Origin: Psychrobacter vallis
GTDB taxonomy: Bacteria; Pseudomonadota; Gammaproteobacteria; Pseudomonadales; Moraxellaceae
Direction: 5' to 3'
Assembly: GCF_904846715.1 (NCBI RefSeq)
Contig: NZ_CAJHBU010000003.1
Location: 124,001 to 188,000, forward strand
Length of the DNA stretch: 64,000 bases
Below, piece after piece: positions 27,621 to 36,474 of the stretch; position 1 is the first letter of the stretch, and the number at the start of each line of letters is the position of its first letter. Under the pieces are notes generated by a model, which had not been told where the DNA came from, ran no database searches, and worked only from the letters and a program-made list of their open reading frames with translations. The position numbers were made by a program, and so were the translations under genes.

Positions 27621-27736
27621 ATTTTATTAACTCTAGTTAATAGTTTTAATATCTAATTTTATTAATTGAGGTTTCAAGCTTCGCCGATTTTGACCATTTG
27701 GATGTAGTTCAAAATATGGATAATCAGGTTTTTTTT

Positions 27737-27749
27737 CATCTCCACCAAA
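27737..27749 (+). repeat. Candidate att-like direct repeat, right copy
   Basis: CATCTCCACCAAA is identical to the tmRNA 3' end at 24174-24186, in the same orientation. See that entry. Confidence 0.4.
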
Positions 27750-27751
27750 AA

Positions 27752-27794
27752 ATAATAAAGGATTAACAGCCTATGACTGTTAATCCTTTATTTT
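27752..27794 (-). terminator. Intrinsic terminator
   Basis: AAATAATAAAGGATTAACAG pairs perfectly with CTGTTAATCCTTTATTTT around a seven-base loop. It is placed after the lipoprotein gene ending at 27887 (minus strand). Confidence 0.8.
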
Positions 27795-27886
27795 GCGCGT
27801 TTTTTAGAAATTATAGTTTACATAAAATTATGGCTAACAGAATGAATGTTAGTATTTAATATTACAAATAGGAATAGATACAATAT

Positions 27887-28654
27887 CTATTTTAATTGAC
27901 TTACATCTTGAAAATATATAACGTTTTCACTAGAACATTCATAGTAAAAGTGAAAGCCTACAGCCATATTTTTTTCAAAAAATTCGTCAGCTACTTCTTC
28001 ATATTTTTTTATATAATTTTCGCAATCGACCTTGTAACCACCATTTGTGCGTATAAATTTGATATTTTCATGAGTAGGTATTTGGTTACCCTCTAATAGG
28101 CTACCTATTTCTAGCAAACCAGACTGATTAGCTAAAGTATTAAGTTTATTGTTTATATTAGCATTGTCGTAACTTCCCATATAGTCTGAACCCATGACTT
28201 GCTTAATAGATTCGATTTCAAAAGTTAAGTCTGCTGCGTTGATTTCTTTCATTTGTGACCAAGATCCAACTGCTCTGTAGTCTTCATCTAGAAACTGTAA
28301 ACTATAAAGGTAGTAAGTATTATCCTTAACTAATAAGTAGTACGTAGCTTCGTTTGAATCCTGATTTTTAGATAGAAAATATTTCCCATCAATTTTTTCA
28401 GGATTAAAACTTTTGCAAGTTTTGTCTGAACTACATTTCTTATTAGAAAAGTAAATACCTGTTGGAATACCTGTATCTGCGTCTATGCCTGCGTCTATGC
28501 CTGTGTCGATATCTGAGGATGATCGAACAGTATTTGTTTCTAACTTTAAGTTTATGCCATTGCCATTATGGACATCATCTGTAGGAAGCTGAACAGTGGT
28601 GTCGCCACAAGCTTGTACAGCTAAAATAACCAATAAGAGTAGGGTTTTTTTCAT
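27887..28654 (-). CDS. Lipoprotein, candidate immunity protein
   Basis: I do not recognise a family. The protein (255 residues) has a lipoprotein signal (MKKTLLLLVILAVQACGD, lipobox VQAC), so it should sit in the periplasm. A short repeated stretch follows (TGIDAGIDADTGIPTGI), reflected in the DNA as near-repeats of 12 bases at about 28476-28510. The rest is a mixed, soluble domain with five Cys. It lies 17 bp downstream of the cell-wall effector gene on the same strand, the position typical of an immunity gene. A periplasmic location also fits protection against peptidoglycan hydrolases. This role is inferred. Confidence 0.55.
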   Translation of the reverse strand: MKKTLLLLVILAVQACGDTTVQLPTDDVHNGNGINLKLETNTVRSSSDIDTGIDAGIDADTGIPTGIYFSNKKCSSDKTCKSFNPEKIDGKYFLSKNQDSNEATYYLLVKDNTYYLYSLQFLDEDYRAVGSWSQMKEINAADLTFEIESIKQVMGSDYMGSYDNANINNKLNTLANQSGLLEIGSLLEGNQIPTHENIKFIRTNGGYKVDCENYIKKYEEVADEFFEKNMAVGFHFYYECSSENVIYFQDVSQLK

Positions 28655-28671
28655 AAAATATAGCTTCTTAT

Positions 28672-30984
28672 CTATTGAGGTATTTCGAGATGAAAAGCTG
28701 GTTCAGCTTTGTCTCTTAAAGGAGATATAAAACTTGAAAGCTTACCCTGTTTAAGAGCTGCATCACAGATTTCTTGAAATCTTTTCTTTTGCGCATTAGT
28801 AGTAAATCCATTACTATTAACACCCAAATCAATGATATTCTTTTTAGCATAAGTATCGAAACTAACACAATGCTTCGATACTCTCTGACCTTTTTTATCG
28901 TATTCTAAAATCTTAGATACCATATTTTTAAGGGTTTGACTTTTGCCCAATCCTTTTTTTATACCGCTTTGGCAGATACGAGTTACTTCTGCTCCTGGTG
29001 GAGCATATCCAATCACTTTACCAGCAGCAATATTATTGTACATTGCACTAGCTTGTTCTTCAGGGGTTCTTAATGTGCTCGTTATATATATTGTTTTCAT
29101 TCCATATTGAGAAGCAAGTTCACGCAGAATATTTTTAGATTTTTCAGTAACAACATTGGTTCTCTGTGTCTTAAATTTAATCTCAATATTTGATATTTTA
29201 GGCTTCTTGGCCTTATAAATATAAGCAACACTGTTTTTATCATTGTTAGCGATAATAGTACCTTTTTTAATTTCTTTGCCATTTTCATTAACTAACACTG
29301 CAATACTGACACCCACATCTGAGTCATGCGTTCTTCCTCTTGTACCGTCATTACCCGTTACTGAAAGGTTTTTGCCATATAGAGTAGATTGAGTCCAATA
29401 TGAAAGCCCTGATAATGGTTTATTCGTGGCTTCATCTAAAAACTTAATGGTAATTCTTGCTTTATCTGTTGTGACCTCATGTGTTGGCCCTGTTGGAGTT
29501 ATTTTATCATTGCGTATAACGTTACCTTTGTCAGTAGCACTTATATTATTCGGTTTTTGCGAGGAAGAGGGTGAACTAGAGGGTACATTACTAGTAGTAC
29601 TAGAATCTTCAATTAGCTTGTCAGTACTGTATGTCCATTCAGTTGCACCGTCAGTGACAATATTTCTCGTAAATTTATTTGCTGCTACATGAATGATCTT
29701 TAGTTCCTGTCCCGCCAGTGCTTTTACAGTGGCTATGCCTCTAGCATTCGCTTTTTTGGTTTCAGAAGTTCGACCGCGATAAACGGTTTTAAATTGATAG
29801 TTAGATATAGGTTTTTTACTTTTATCAACAAATTTCAGTTGCAGCGTAACGACAGGAACCTTTAATACTTTGGTCTGTCCATTTAAGTCTCCCGTGACAG
29901 GGAATGCCATGCTATAAATAGATTGTTTCTTGCCACCGTCATCGTCAAGGTAGACGCCAATAGATTGGTTAATATCAGCTTTTAGACCTGATTCAACACC
30001 TGAATTGTCAGTTTTATGCGGTTTAATATTGTTTTTATATTCAAGGTAATAGGTTGTATTCGGTATGGGTTTCCCTGTGTCACCTTCGATTAGTTTTATG
30101 TTAAAGACGACTTCACTCTCTATATCTTTTTTATTAGTATTAGATTGTTTACTACCATCAACTTCGGTTTTTTGACTGCCATTTTCCTTTTCATTAGTTA
30201 CATGTTTAACTGTTTCCGTCACGAACTTGTCATTAGTAATATTGACTTCAATCGCTAATTTTCTTTTATTAGTGCCTGAATATGAAAACTCTTTATTATC
30301 AAGATTAAAATTTATTGAACCATTGAGATTAGAGGTTATTCCTTCTATGATGCCTTTGCTATTAGTTTTTTTATCAATATAATCATTATTGTCAGTTTTT
30401 ATGAGAACCCTAGTGTTTGCTAATAGCTCACCGCTTACACCTTTTCTAAATATAGCTGCAGTGATTGCACAGTTTGCTTTTTCTTCTGCACGTGCTATAG
30501 CTTTTCTCATAGTTGGACCAAAAACTCCTAAAAGTAATTCAGCATAAATTAACTCGCCAGTCTTTTCGTCTGCGTGTGTAGCATATCCTGCATCTTCAAG
30601 AGCTTGTGCTTCTTTTTCAAAATTTCCTATAATACCTTGGCTAAATAATTTAGAGTATCTAGGATTTCTTTTCAAAAAGTCAACTCTGTCGTAGATAGCT
30701 TCTTCTAGCGAGTCAAAAACAGGAAACTTAGAGTTCTCGTATCTACCACTACTTTTTTTCCCCTCCCATACTCTGAAAGTCTTAGTTCTCCCTTTCCACT
30801 TACTATCGAGTTTGATATTAAAAATATTATTAGTACCGGATAAGACTTTTTCACCCCATCCTGTCTCTTGAGCTGCCTGTGCTAACATAGTTTTCCAAGA
30901 CATTCCTGTCTCGAATGAAACTTTTCTAATAGGACAGTAAATGTCAACGATAAAATTTAATTTATCTTCGTAAGTATAACTCAT
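28672..30984 (-). CDS. Probable T6SS peptidoglycan-hydrolase effector (GH73 plus M15-like)
   Basis: The N-terminus (residues ~1-170) is a glucosaminidase (GH73/FlgJ-like) domain: MLAQAAQETGWGEKVLSGTNNIFNIK without its first and last residues, then VFDSLEEAIYDRVDFL, with the catalytic Glu in QETGWG. A central region (~170-590) has four beta-rich repeats of the Ig/transthyretin type (LIEGDTGKPIPNTTYYLEY, LKFVDKSKKPISNYQFKT, IKFLDEATNKPLSGLSYWT) joined by Ser/Asn-rich linkers. The C-terminal domain (~605-770) resembles M15/VanY peptidases: ITSTLRTPEEQASAMY, SKHCVSFD...IIDLGV and AFHLEI, giving candidate zinc ligands. There is no signal peptide, as expected for T6SS cargo. It is 4 bp overlapped with the upstream lipoprotein gene, downstream of vgrG. 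Two different cell-wall activities in one protein is notable. Confidence 0.7.
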   Translation of the reverse strand: MSYTYEDKLNFIVDIYCPIRKVSFETGMSWKTMLAQAAQETGWGEKVLSGTNNIFNIKLDSKWKGRTKTFRVWEGKKSSGRYENSKFPVFDSLEEAIYDRVDFLKRNPRYSKLFSQGIIGNFEKEAQALEDAGYATHADEKTGELIYAELLLGVFGPTMRKAIARAEEKANCAITAAIFRKGVSGELLANTRVLIKTDNNDYIDKKTNSKGIIEGITSNLNGSINFNLDNKEFSYSGTNKRKLAIEVNITNDKFVTETVKHVTNEKENGSQKTEVDGSKQSNTNKKDIESEVVFNIKLIEGDTGKPIPNTTYYLEYKNNIKPHKTDNSGVESGLKADINQSIGVYLDDDGGKKQSIYSMAFPVTGDLNGQTKVLKVPVVTLQLKFVDKSKKPISNYQFKTVYRGRTSETKKANARGIATVKALAGQELKIIHVAANKFTRNIVTDGATEWTYSTDKLIEDSSTTSNVPSSSPSSSQKPNNISATDKGNVIRNDKITPTGPTHEVTTDKARITIKFLDEATNKPLSGLSYWTQSTLYGKNLSVTGNDGTRGRTHDSDVGVSIAVLVNENGKEIKKGTIIANNDKNSVAYIYKAKKPKISNIEIKFKTQRTNVVTEKSKNILRELASQYGMKTIYITSTLRTPEEQASAMYNNIAAGKVIGYAPPGAEVTRICQSGIKKGLGKSQTLKNMVSKILEYDKKGQRVSKHCVSFDTYAKKNIIDLGVNSNGFTTNAQKKRFQEICDAALKQGKLSSFISPLRDKAEPAFHLEIPQ

Positions 30985-31532
30985 AGTATGTTTACACTAA
31001 ATTTTTGATCGAAAGATGAAGTTATGTTTTCATTATCTTCTTTTTTATCTTTACACTTAATATTTATAGTTGAATTAGATGTATTTAAAAAATTACCCTT
31101 TGAATGATCAGGCATACAGCTCCAAGCTTGATTCAAGTATTTCTTTGAAATGAAATCATTATTTTTATATAAATAAGTAGATAAAGTCATTTGTGCAACT
31201 GACTCTGCAGGATGATTTCGGTCTAATCCTATAATAATTAAACCTTCATTGGTATTTAAGCAACCTACAACAATAGATTGCCAAAAATGATCAGGATCAG
31301 GTTCAAACTTAACCATTTTTCCCATATGGTTAAAATAACTTATCCGCCCTGGTATGCTATCGTCAAAAACAGATTTAAACTGACATTCTGAATTTACTTC
31401 CAACGATTTTTCATTTTTCATTTCTAGGTTAGGAGCAGGATTTCGAACATTGCATCCGAATAGAATGAGTGCAGCAATTAATATTGAGCAACTCTGAAAA
31501 TTTAGTTTAAAGTTAGCAACCACAGTCTTCAT
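30981..31532 (-). CDS. Lipoprotein between vgrG and the effector gene
   Basis: I do not recognise a family. The product (183 residues from ATG 31532) has a lipoprotein signal ending in the lipobox LFGC, then an Asn/Glu-rich linker and a domain with several Cys (SECQF, VVGCLN, WSCMPD, IKCKDK). It starts within the last 20 bases of vgrG and overlaps the effector gene by ATGA, so the three are one operon. It may be an immunity protein made with the effector. A TTG at 31562 gives a longer frame but lacks a ribosome-binding site. Confidence 0.55.
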   Translation of the reverse strand: MKTVVANFKLNFQSCSILIAALILFGCNVRNPAPNLEMKNEKSLEVNSECQFKSVFDDSIPGRISYFNHMGKMVKFEPDPDHFWQSIVVGCLNTNEGLIIIGLDRNHPAESVAQMTLSTYLYKNNDFISKKYLNQAWSCMPDHSKGNFLNTSNSTINIKCKDKKEDNENITSSFDQKFSVNIL

Positions 31533-34446
31533 CTTCGTATCTATCTCCAAAATTTTCGTCAAGATCTAAATCATCAATATTTATCTCTCTAATATTAACC
31601 GCATCAAGCTCTAACTCAACTTTCTCAGCTTTATCCCCAAACACTCTTAATGTCTGACCCTCTTCATCAAGCTGTCCCTCGATCTCTGTACCTCTTGTAT
31701 GATTAATAATCTTATAGCTAATACCTTGGTCTATTAAATCTTGAGGGATAAGTTTTTTTAAATCAAAAGCTTTACTGAATAACCCAGACTTAACCAAAGA
31801 AATCAATGGCGCGTTAACTTTACCTCCACCCACCAACGCTTTCTTCACCGCCTTAATCTTAATCGTCCCTGGGCACACAAGCTTAATCCCGCTGTCATCT
31901 ATCGTAATCGAAGCCCCACCTGACGTTTGTAGCTTAATTCGCTTAGGACTCGACACATTCACCTGTCCCGACTCACTGCCAATTGTCATACCTTGTTGAC
32001 TATGCAATTGCAGCTCACCACCTTGCGCTTGTATCGCGAGTGGTTCTCTGTTCGCACTGATATGTAGTCCTGACTGATCGGCCTGACCACCAACCCCAGC
32101 TAACGACTCAATGCTGTCTGCCATCAGAGCAAAGTTACCCGCTATCACATCCGACTGCGTGCTGGCTGATTGCCGTACGATAGTCTTTGCCGTCCATAGT
32201 GTGTTGGTTCCTGAAGCGAGAATACTGTCTTTACTTACCAGTAGCACATCGGGTGCACCCAACACTTCCGTATTGAGTGTCTCATCTATCACTTGGGCTG
32301 TGATCTTAAAAGCCACTATCGATTGATTGGTGCTACTGAGTGCTCGCGTAGATTGCAGATGAGCTTGTTTGGCCTCAATAAACGTCCCATTTAACTCAGC
32401 GCCCAGTTTAAGTTGCTGCTGCCCCGCATCATTGACCCAAGCAGACTCATGCTCTGACTGTGAGTGTCTTAATCCAAAGGTGGAGAGTAGAACGCCAGAC
32501 TTACCACTGATCTGTAGTCCATGGTCGGTTGCGACATTGATACCCTGACCACTGTCATTTGATTGATGATTGCTGTAGCGATGACGCAGTACACCAAGCT
32601 CTAATACATGCTCATCAGGGGCGAAGGTGGCGGTATCTGTACTGGCCGGATTTTGAGCATTGGCATGTGATTCGGTATTCACTGTCCATTGGAGTCCGAC
32701 TTTGTTTGGTGTATCGTCAAAGCTGAATGTGACCTCAGACTCAGAGCTAAGCCCGTACTGAGCGATACCTGATAGCCAGACGCTGTGGCTATCATCATCA
32801 CTGATTTGCGAATGACCGAGGCCACCACCATGCCATCGAGGTGATGATCCGCCTTGTACGTTGTGTCGATTTGATAATCCAGCATCACGAGTAGTAATAT
32901 CTTTCTCATCCACATCACCCATACCGATACCGTCATACAGGGAGCGGCTGATAACGGGACTGTCTATATCGCCGTACCAGTGGTTGAGCAGAACAGACTG
33001 TCCGATGCGCGGGGAAAACTGCCAACCATGAGTGCTACCCGATGAGAGTTGTAATGATCGTAGGGGCGAAGTAGTGCCATCGTCATGATCACTGATGCCT
33101 GACCAAACAGGAGTGGTGATGGTTTGTTGTAGGTTGTCATCGGTGACACTCGAGTGGTAGCTTGAGGGAACGGACACACCAGTACGGGCTTGGGTGAGAC
33201 CTTGATAAGTGCTGCTAACCAATGACAGATGGCTTGGATATGGACAGTAAGGAATTGAGGAATCTAATAGGGTAGATGATACCCAGATGCCCGTATCACG
33301 AGCGATGTCGTAGGCGTGTTGGGGGATAGAAGCCGCATTGATGTTCGTCAGATTACGTTGGGTGTGCTGTACAGTGCGCTCTAACCATTCTTTAATAAAT
33401 ACCTGATGATGATAAGACACGCTATCGTTATCGGGTTCGATGCCAACCGTCATCTTGGCTATACAATGAGTAGATAGACTGCCAATAGAGGGTAGATTAT
33501 TGATGCCGACAAGACTGCCAGCCATAAGACCACGCATGGTTCCACTGGCTTGATAGGTTTCTCGCTGACAATGATTTGCACATGCCCATTGCTTAGCAAG
33601 CTGGGCGGCGGCCTCATCGCTGTTTACTCGAGAAGGGGCAGCGAATAATACAGTTATATCTTCTATCGCGAAGGGCGACTCATCTATCGCTTGACCTTCA
33701 TAGATGGTATCAGCGGCTAAACCGTCTGCCCGTACGATGACTGTACGACTACCGAATTGCTTCGCATTCATTTGTAGCGTATTGACACTGTCTTGACCTG
33801 ACTGCACCGAAGATTGTGCGTAGCTGTAGTTTAGTGGTGCTAGTTCGGTTTCATTCAAACCACTAATCAGCCACCACGTGCCAAGATCATCAATAGAATC
33901 ACCTGATACCCACAAGGTAGATACCCCAATATCAGCGAGCAGTCCAGTGATAAAGTCATAGTCACTGACATCTGACTGAGTCCGCATCGGTAATGATACA
34001 GACAAGCGATCTGATGACAATAGAGTTTCAGAAACCTGCCATTTCAGATCATAGTCGCCAAGGATAGTAGTAACGATATCAAGCGCAGATTGATTGATAA
34101 AACTGCGAGTATTTACAGCCTGAGTCAGTTGCCAGTCGGGACTAGCGATATCCAAGGTATAGAAGTGCATAGCCCCATCTGAATGCTGATAGCTTATGCC
34201 TCGTATCAGCCCGTTATGACAGGTAGGAGTACGATCAACTGATAGCGTGCTCAAACATATAGGCGAGCCAATTAAAGACAAACAATCGTTCGATTCAATT
34301 AAAATATAAGCAAACACTAGTATATTAAAATTTTCAGTTTTATTAACAGCACTTGTTCCAAAAAATGCAACTGGATAAAAGGTACTTTTGCCTAAATACT
34401 TGGTATTAACGGTTATTTTATGTAGACGGGTGGTCTGATAAGGCAT
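31513..34446 (-). CDS. vgrG: Type VI spike protein VgrG, accessory copy
   Basis: VgrG forms the trimeric spike at the tip of the T6SS tube and carries effectors. The 977-residue protein has the gp27-like N-terminal part (LIRGISYQHSDGAMHFYTLD, then SALDIVTTILGDYDLKWQVSE, shortened), the gp5/OB part (SSGSTHGWQFSPRIGQSVLL, HWYGDIDSPVISRSLYDG) and a DUF2345 beta-helix near residues 700-880 (GASITIDDSGIKLVCPGTIK). A ~95-residue C-terminal extension ends in acidic residues and DCGC; it may dock the effector encoded two genes downstream. It is divergent from the T6SS core operon. It differs clearly from the second VgrG at 46226. Confidence 0.88.
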   Translation of the reverse strand: MPYQTTRLHKITVNTKYLGKSTFYPVAFFGTSAVNKTENFNILVFAYILIESNDCLSLIGSPICLSTLSVDRTPTCHNGLIRGISYQHSDGAMHFYTLDIASPDWQLTQAVNTRSFINQSALDIVTTILGDYDLKWQVSETLLSSDRLSVSLPMRTQSDVSDYDFITGLLADIGVSTLWVSGDSIDDLGTWWLISGLNETELAPLNYSYAQSSVQSGQDSVNTLQMNAKQFGSRTVIVRADGLAADTIYEGQAIDESPFAIEDITVLFAAPSRVNSDEAAAQLAKQWACANHCQRETYQASGTMRGLMAGSLVGINNLPSIGSLSTHCIAKMTVGIEPDNDSVSYHHQVFIKEWLERTVQHTQRNLTNINAASIPQHAYDIARDTGIWVSSTLLDSSIPYCPYPSHLSLVSSTYQGLTQARTGVSVPSSYHSSVTDDNLQQTITTPVWSGISDHDDGTTSPLRSLQLSSGSTHGWQFSPRIGQSVLLNHWYGDIDSPVISRSLYDGIGMGDVDEKDITTRDAGLSNRHNVQGGSSPRWHGGGLGHSQISDDDSHSVWLSGIAQYGLSSESEVTFSFDDTPNKVGLQWTVNTESHANAQNPASTDTATFAPDEHVLELGVLRHRYSNHQSNDSGQGINVATDHGLQISGKSGVLLSTFGLRHSQSEHESAWVNDAGQQQLKLGAELNGTFIEAKQAHLQSTRALSSTNQSIVAFKITAQVIDETLNTEVLGAPDVLLVSKDSILASGTNTLWTAKTIVRQSASTQSDVIAGNFALMADSIESLAGVGGQADQSGLHISANREPLAIQAQGGELQLHSQQGMTIGSESGQVNVSSPKRIKLQTSGGASITIDDSGIKLVCPGTIKIKAVKKALVGGGKVNAPLISLVKSGLFSKAFDLKKLIPQDLIDQGISYKIINHTRGTEIEGQLDEEGQTLRVFGDKAEKVELELDAVNIREINIDDLDLDENFGDRYEDEDCGC

Positions 34447-34658
34447 AATTTAGGTACCGTTACAGCTTGTTTTATACCAAAGAAATGGCTTGAATGGGAT
34501 GACTTGTAAATTATTTACTAAGAAAATTATAGAGTTTATTGAAATATTGTCAAGTATATGTATAATCGTTAAAAATAATTTATGATATAAAACGAACTTT
34601 AGTTAATATTTTTCATCTAACATTCAGTTTTTACATTTTTAGTGATGACACTATACCC

Positions 34659-35123
34659 ATGAACCATATTTATCGCATCAATCTTGCCTCATCAGGCCTG
34701 CTAATAGTTATGCTTAATACAGCCTTATTGATAGCTGGTTGTAGCGCGATCACCAAAGAAAATAAGCAAAACACACTAAGTCAGGCAACAGTCAGACAGT
34801 TGAGTGAGCCGTCGATTGCATATTTGTCTAATGCTAATGAGACAGATAATACCAATCCACACAATCTTGAAACGTGGATAACCATCGCCCAAAAAAACTA
34901 CGACTCAAAGCGTTATGCACGAGCATTAAGAGCAGCAAATGAAGCTTTGAGCATTGACAATGAAAGGGTTGATGCGCGTCAGATTGCCATGCTCTCAGCT
35001 GTCAAAGTAATGGAGAGCAATATTGATGTTTATCACAACGATGCATTGATGGATAACGGTGTTAAGGCGACATTTAAGGAAACGTTGACTAGTATTACAA
35101 CGTTAGTTAATACGTCCAATTAA
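34659..35123 (+). CDS. TPR-like lipoprotein upstream of tssB
   Basis: This 154-residue lipoprotein has the lipobox IAGC (Cys about 28) after a hydrophobic segment. The mature part contains one clear TPR-like unit (LETWITIAQKNYDSKRYARA, then LRAANEALSIDNERVDARQI). It is not TssJ: TssJ is a beta-sandwich, and this sequence looks helical. It opens the plus-strand T6SS cluster and is followed within 61 bp by a second TPR-like protein. A role in T6SS assembly at the envelope is plausible but unproven. Confidence 0.65.
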   Translation: MNHIYRINLASSGLLIVMLNTALLIAGCSAITKENKQNTLSQATVRQLSEPSIAYLSNANETDNTNPHNLETWITIAQKNYDSKRYARALRAANEALSIDNERVDARQIAMLSAVKVMESNIDVYHNDALMDNGVKATFKETLTSITTLVNTSN

Positions 35124-35184
35124 AACAATTTTGAGCAGACAGATGCATTTATCTCATACTAATAATGGCGAGCGCCGATTTACG

Positions 35185-35931
35185 ATGACCAATATTAAAA
35201 GCAATATCAGAGCCAGTTTTCAGCTACCTAAAACTGTTTTGGCGGGTCTTTTCGTTATGGTCGCAGCGATGAGTACAGCGCATAGTGAGCTTGTCATACA
35301 AGAAAAAGATCCAAGTGCTAGCATCATTAATCAATTCAATACACTCAAAAATGCTGATGCAAAATCCCCACAACTGCATCAGTTTGTTACAGACTTGAAT
35401 CAGAGGCTAGCTCTCAATCAAAATGACTCACTAGCATGGGAAGTTTTGGCGCAGATTTACTATAACCATGGCTATCATAGTTATGCTGTATACGCAGCCA
35501 GTGAAGCAATTGATCGAGGTCAAAACAATGATAAGCTAAACAAGATACTGCTAAATAGTAGTGCTATGGTCTCTCAAAGCCAGTTGCAATCAGGCTATTT
35601 GACAGACGAGGTTGATGCGGCATTTTTAAAAGAATATCAGTATGCCCTAAGTAAGATATATGGTGATATCTACGGATTTAATTACGATGAGTCTTTGCCG
35701 AAACCACCATCGCCTGTTGTAAAACCGAGAAGGGCTAAAACAACAAGTAGGCCAAAAGTTCAATATCGTTCCTCGGTAAAAAAACAAGCTAGCCCGACTA
35801 AAAGAAAAGCAACTGTAAAGCGACCGTCACGGCAAATACCGAAAACAAAGCCCGTCAATAAACCAGCTAAACCATCATCCCCCAGAAACAGCAACGCCAA
35901 ATCCGCTGATCCATTCAGCATATTACGTTGA
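35185..35931 (+). CDS. Exported TPR-like protein with basic Pro-rich tail
   Basis: After a signal-type segment (TVLAGLFVMVAAMSTAHSEL) comes a helical domain with a TPR-like unit (NDSLAWEVLAQIYYNHGYHS, then YAVYAASEAIDRGQ). The last ~75 residues are rich in Lys, Arg, Pro and Ser (KPRRAKTTSRPKV, PTKRKATVKRPSRQ), a basic tail that could bind peptidoglycan or other anionic polymer. I chose ATG 35185 because it puts the signal near the start; ATG 35143 and TTG 35131 give longer forms. It shares the TPR signature with the preceding lipoprotein, suggesting a related pair. tssB follows 27 bp later. Confidence 0.6.
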   Translation: MTNIKSNIRASFQLPKTVLAGLFVMVAAMSTAHSELVIQEKDPSASIINQFNTLKNADAKSPQLHQFVTDLNQRLALNQNDSLAWEVLAQIYYNHGYHSYAVYAASEAIDRGQNNDKLNKILLNSSAMVSQSQLQSGYLTDEVDAAFLKEYQYALSKIYGDIYGFNYDESLPKPPSPVVKPRRAKTTSRPKVQYRSSVKKQASPTKRKATVKRPSRQIPKTKPVNKPAKPSSPRNSNAKSADPFSILR

Positions 35932-35958
35932 AAATAGAAACTGCTGAGGCAACTTATT

Positions 35959-36471
35959 ATGGCAAATCAAGACAGTGTGCAAAAGAAACTCGCAAAGGTA
36001 CGTGCTCCTCGGGTGCATCTTACTTATGACGTCGAAGTTGGTGATTCGATTGAAACGAAAGAAATTCCCTTCGTGGTTGGTGTGTTGGGAGAGTTTTCAG
36101 GAGATTCCACCCTTGAACAACCGCGCTTTAAAGACAAAAAGTTTGTCGAAGTAGATTTGGATACCTTTGACGAGGTGATGTCAGGCTTAGCACCGCGTGC
36201 CGCCTTCCGTGTTAGAAATGATTTGAGCGATAAAGGTGGGGAATTTGCGGTTGATCTTGCGTTCAATAGTATCAATGATTTTCGTCCCGAAGCTGTTGCT
36301 GAACAGATTGAACCACTAAAACAATTGGTACAAGCACGCGATCGTTTGGCGGATTTACGCAATAAAATCTCAGCCAATGAAAAGCTTGAAGACTTATTGG
36401 ACGATGTGCTCAAAAACACAGAGCAGGTCAAAAAAATGGCAGAACAAAACCAAACTGATGGTGAGGATTAA
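35959..36471 (+). CDS. tssB: T6SS sheath protein TssB
   Basis: TssB (VipA/ImpB) pairs with TssC to form the contractile sheath around the Hcp tube. Diagnostic parts are VHLTYDVEVGDSIETKEIPF, VVGVLGEFSGDS and the KKFVEVDLDTFDEVMSGLAP block. The 170-residue length is normal. The ribosome-binding site TGAGG precedes the ATG. tssC starts three bases after its stop, so the pair is translated together. Confidence 0.95.
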   Translation: MANQDSVQKKLAKVRAPRVHLTYDVEVGDSIETKEIPFVVGVLGEFSGDSTLEQPRFKDKKFVEVDLDTFDEVMSGLAPRAAFRVRNDLSDKGGEFAVDLAFNSINDFRPEAVAEQIEPLKQLVQARDRLADLRNKISANEKLEDLLDDVLKNTEQVKKMAEQNQTDGED

Positions 36472-36474
36472 ACG

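Noticed and set aside
34659..35123. TssJ as the identity of the lipoprotein upstream of tssB
   Set aside because: The mature sequence looks helical and TPR-like, whereas TssJ is a beta-sandwich. The lipobox alone is not enough.
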